Shown here: in pieces, positions 6,722 through 6,890 of the stretch
Position numbering within the stretch: position 1 is the stretch's first letter
Layout: every line of letters starts with the position of its first letter
Assembly (NCBI GenBank): GCA_031258915.1
Contig: JAIRMD010000012.1
Coordinates: forward strand, 1 to 6,890
Source of the DNA: Prevotellaceae bacterium
GTDB taxonomy: Bacteria > Bacteroidota > Bacteroidia > Bacteroidales > UBA932
Direction: 5' to 3'
Length of the DNA stretch: 6,890 nt
Notes under the pieces: model-generated
Told to the model about the DNA's origin: nothing
What the model saw: the letters and a program-made list of their open reading frames with translations, nothing else
The model's database searches: none
Program-made: the position numbers and the translations under genes

Positions 6722-6729
6722 AGAAAAAA

Positions 6730-6759
6730 TTGGTTGTTCAAAGAAAATTCTTACCTTTG
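6730..6759 (+). promoter_or_regulatory. Bacteroidota promoter for a gene beyond the window
   Basis: TTG at 6730-6732 and TACCTTTG at 6752-6759 are separated by 19 bp, the best complete match to TTG-N(17-23)-TAnnTTTG in the window. Transcription would start near 6766 and run off the end. Confidence 0.7.
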
Positions 6760-6890
6760 CGGCTGCTAAGTAAAGTAACGCCTAATTTTTTTAACGCCTA
6801 CCTCAATTGAACGCTAACCAACATACCGCTTTCCCGCACGGTAGCTGCGCGGCAAGCAGTTTGCCCGTACCGCTTGCGCTGCCCCAAAAG
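6760..6890 (+). other. ATG-free, partly structured leader of an unseen downstream gene
   Basis: About 125 nt follow the promoter without any ATG on this strand. The 9-mer TAACGCCTA occurs twice, at 6776-6784 and 6792-6800, separated by a T-run. Further on, CGGTA (6839-6843) pairs with TACCG (6868-6872) around an inner GGCAA/TTGCC hairpin (6851-6855, 6861-6865). A frame open from TTG at 6807 to the window end gives 28 residues that match no family known to me. The stretch could be a 5' leader or a coding start at a non-ATG codon; no known riboswitch class was recognised. Confidence 0.35.

Overview
The window looks like a piece of a Bacteroidota chromosome, probably order Bacteroidales. The evidence is four copies of the phylum-specific -7 promoter box TAnnTTTG (3043, 4077, 5445, 6752), A-rich leaders with weak or absent Shine-Dalgarno sequences, and protein families that are common in this phylum. 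Genus cannot be fixed from the sequence. All genes that can be supported lie on the + strand.

Region 1 (1-2988) is GC-rich and housekeeping-like. It holds the 3' part of valS (valyl-tRNA synthetase, N-terminal half outside the window). After a 24-bp gap comes a complete GH3-family acyl-adenylating enzyme, probably in the same transcript.

Region 2 (about 2989-6661) is visibly more AT-rich; sampled 60-base lines give 67% GC at 2161 and 40% GC at 5641. It reads as accessory DNA: three independently promoted genes in a row. (a) A Schlafen/AlbA_2-type, RecG-like ATPase-fold protein lacks most of its AlbA_2 domain through an in-frame internal deletion. (b) A complete AAA_14/DUF4143 ATPase carries a PD-(D/E)xK-like C-terminus. 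(c) A complete class II Fic AMP-transferase has an inhibitory motif and a C-terminal winged helix. Genes (b) and (c) each have palindromic operator-like DNA at their promoter. For fic there are four alternating 10-bp half-sites in two tandem 40-bp units touching the promoter, which suggests autoregulation through the Fic winged helix.

Region 3 (6662-6890) holds terminator-like hairpins, a good TTG-N19-TAnnTTTG promoter, and a structured, ATG-free leader running off the window end towards a gene not seen here.

No tRNA, rRNA, CRISPR array, insertion sequence or attachment site was found. The most unusual signals are the fic operator array, the missing AlbA_2 core, and the 26-bp near-palindrome in the leader of the DUF4143 gene. 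Whether the three accessory genes form a working system (for example stress or phage defence) is not shown by the sequence; each family is also found alone.
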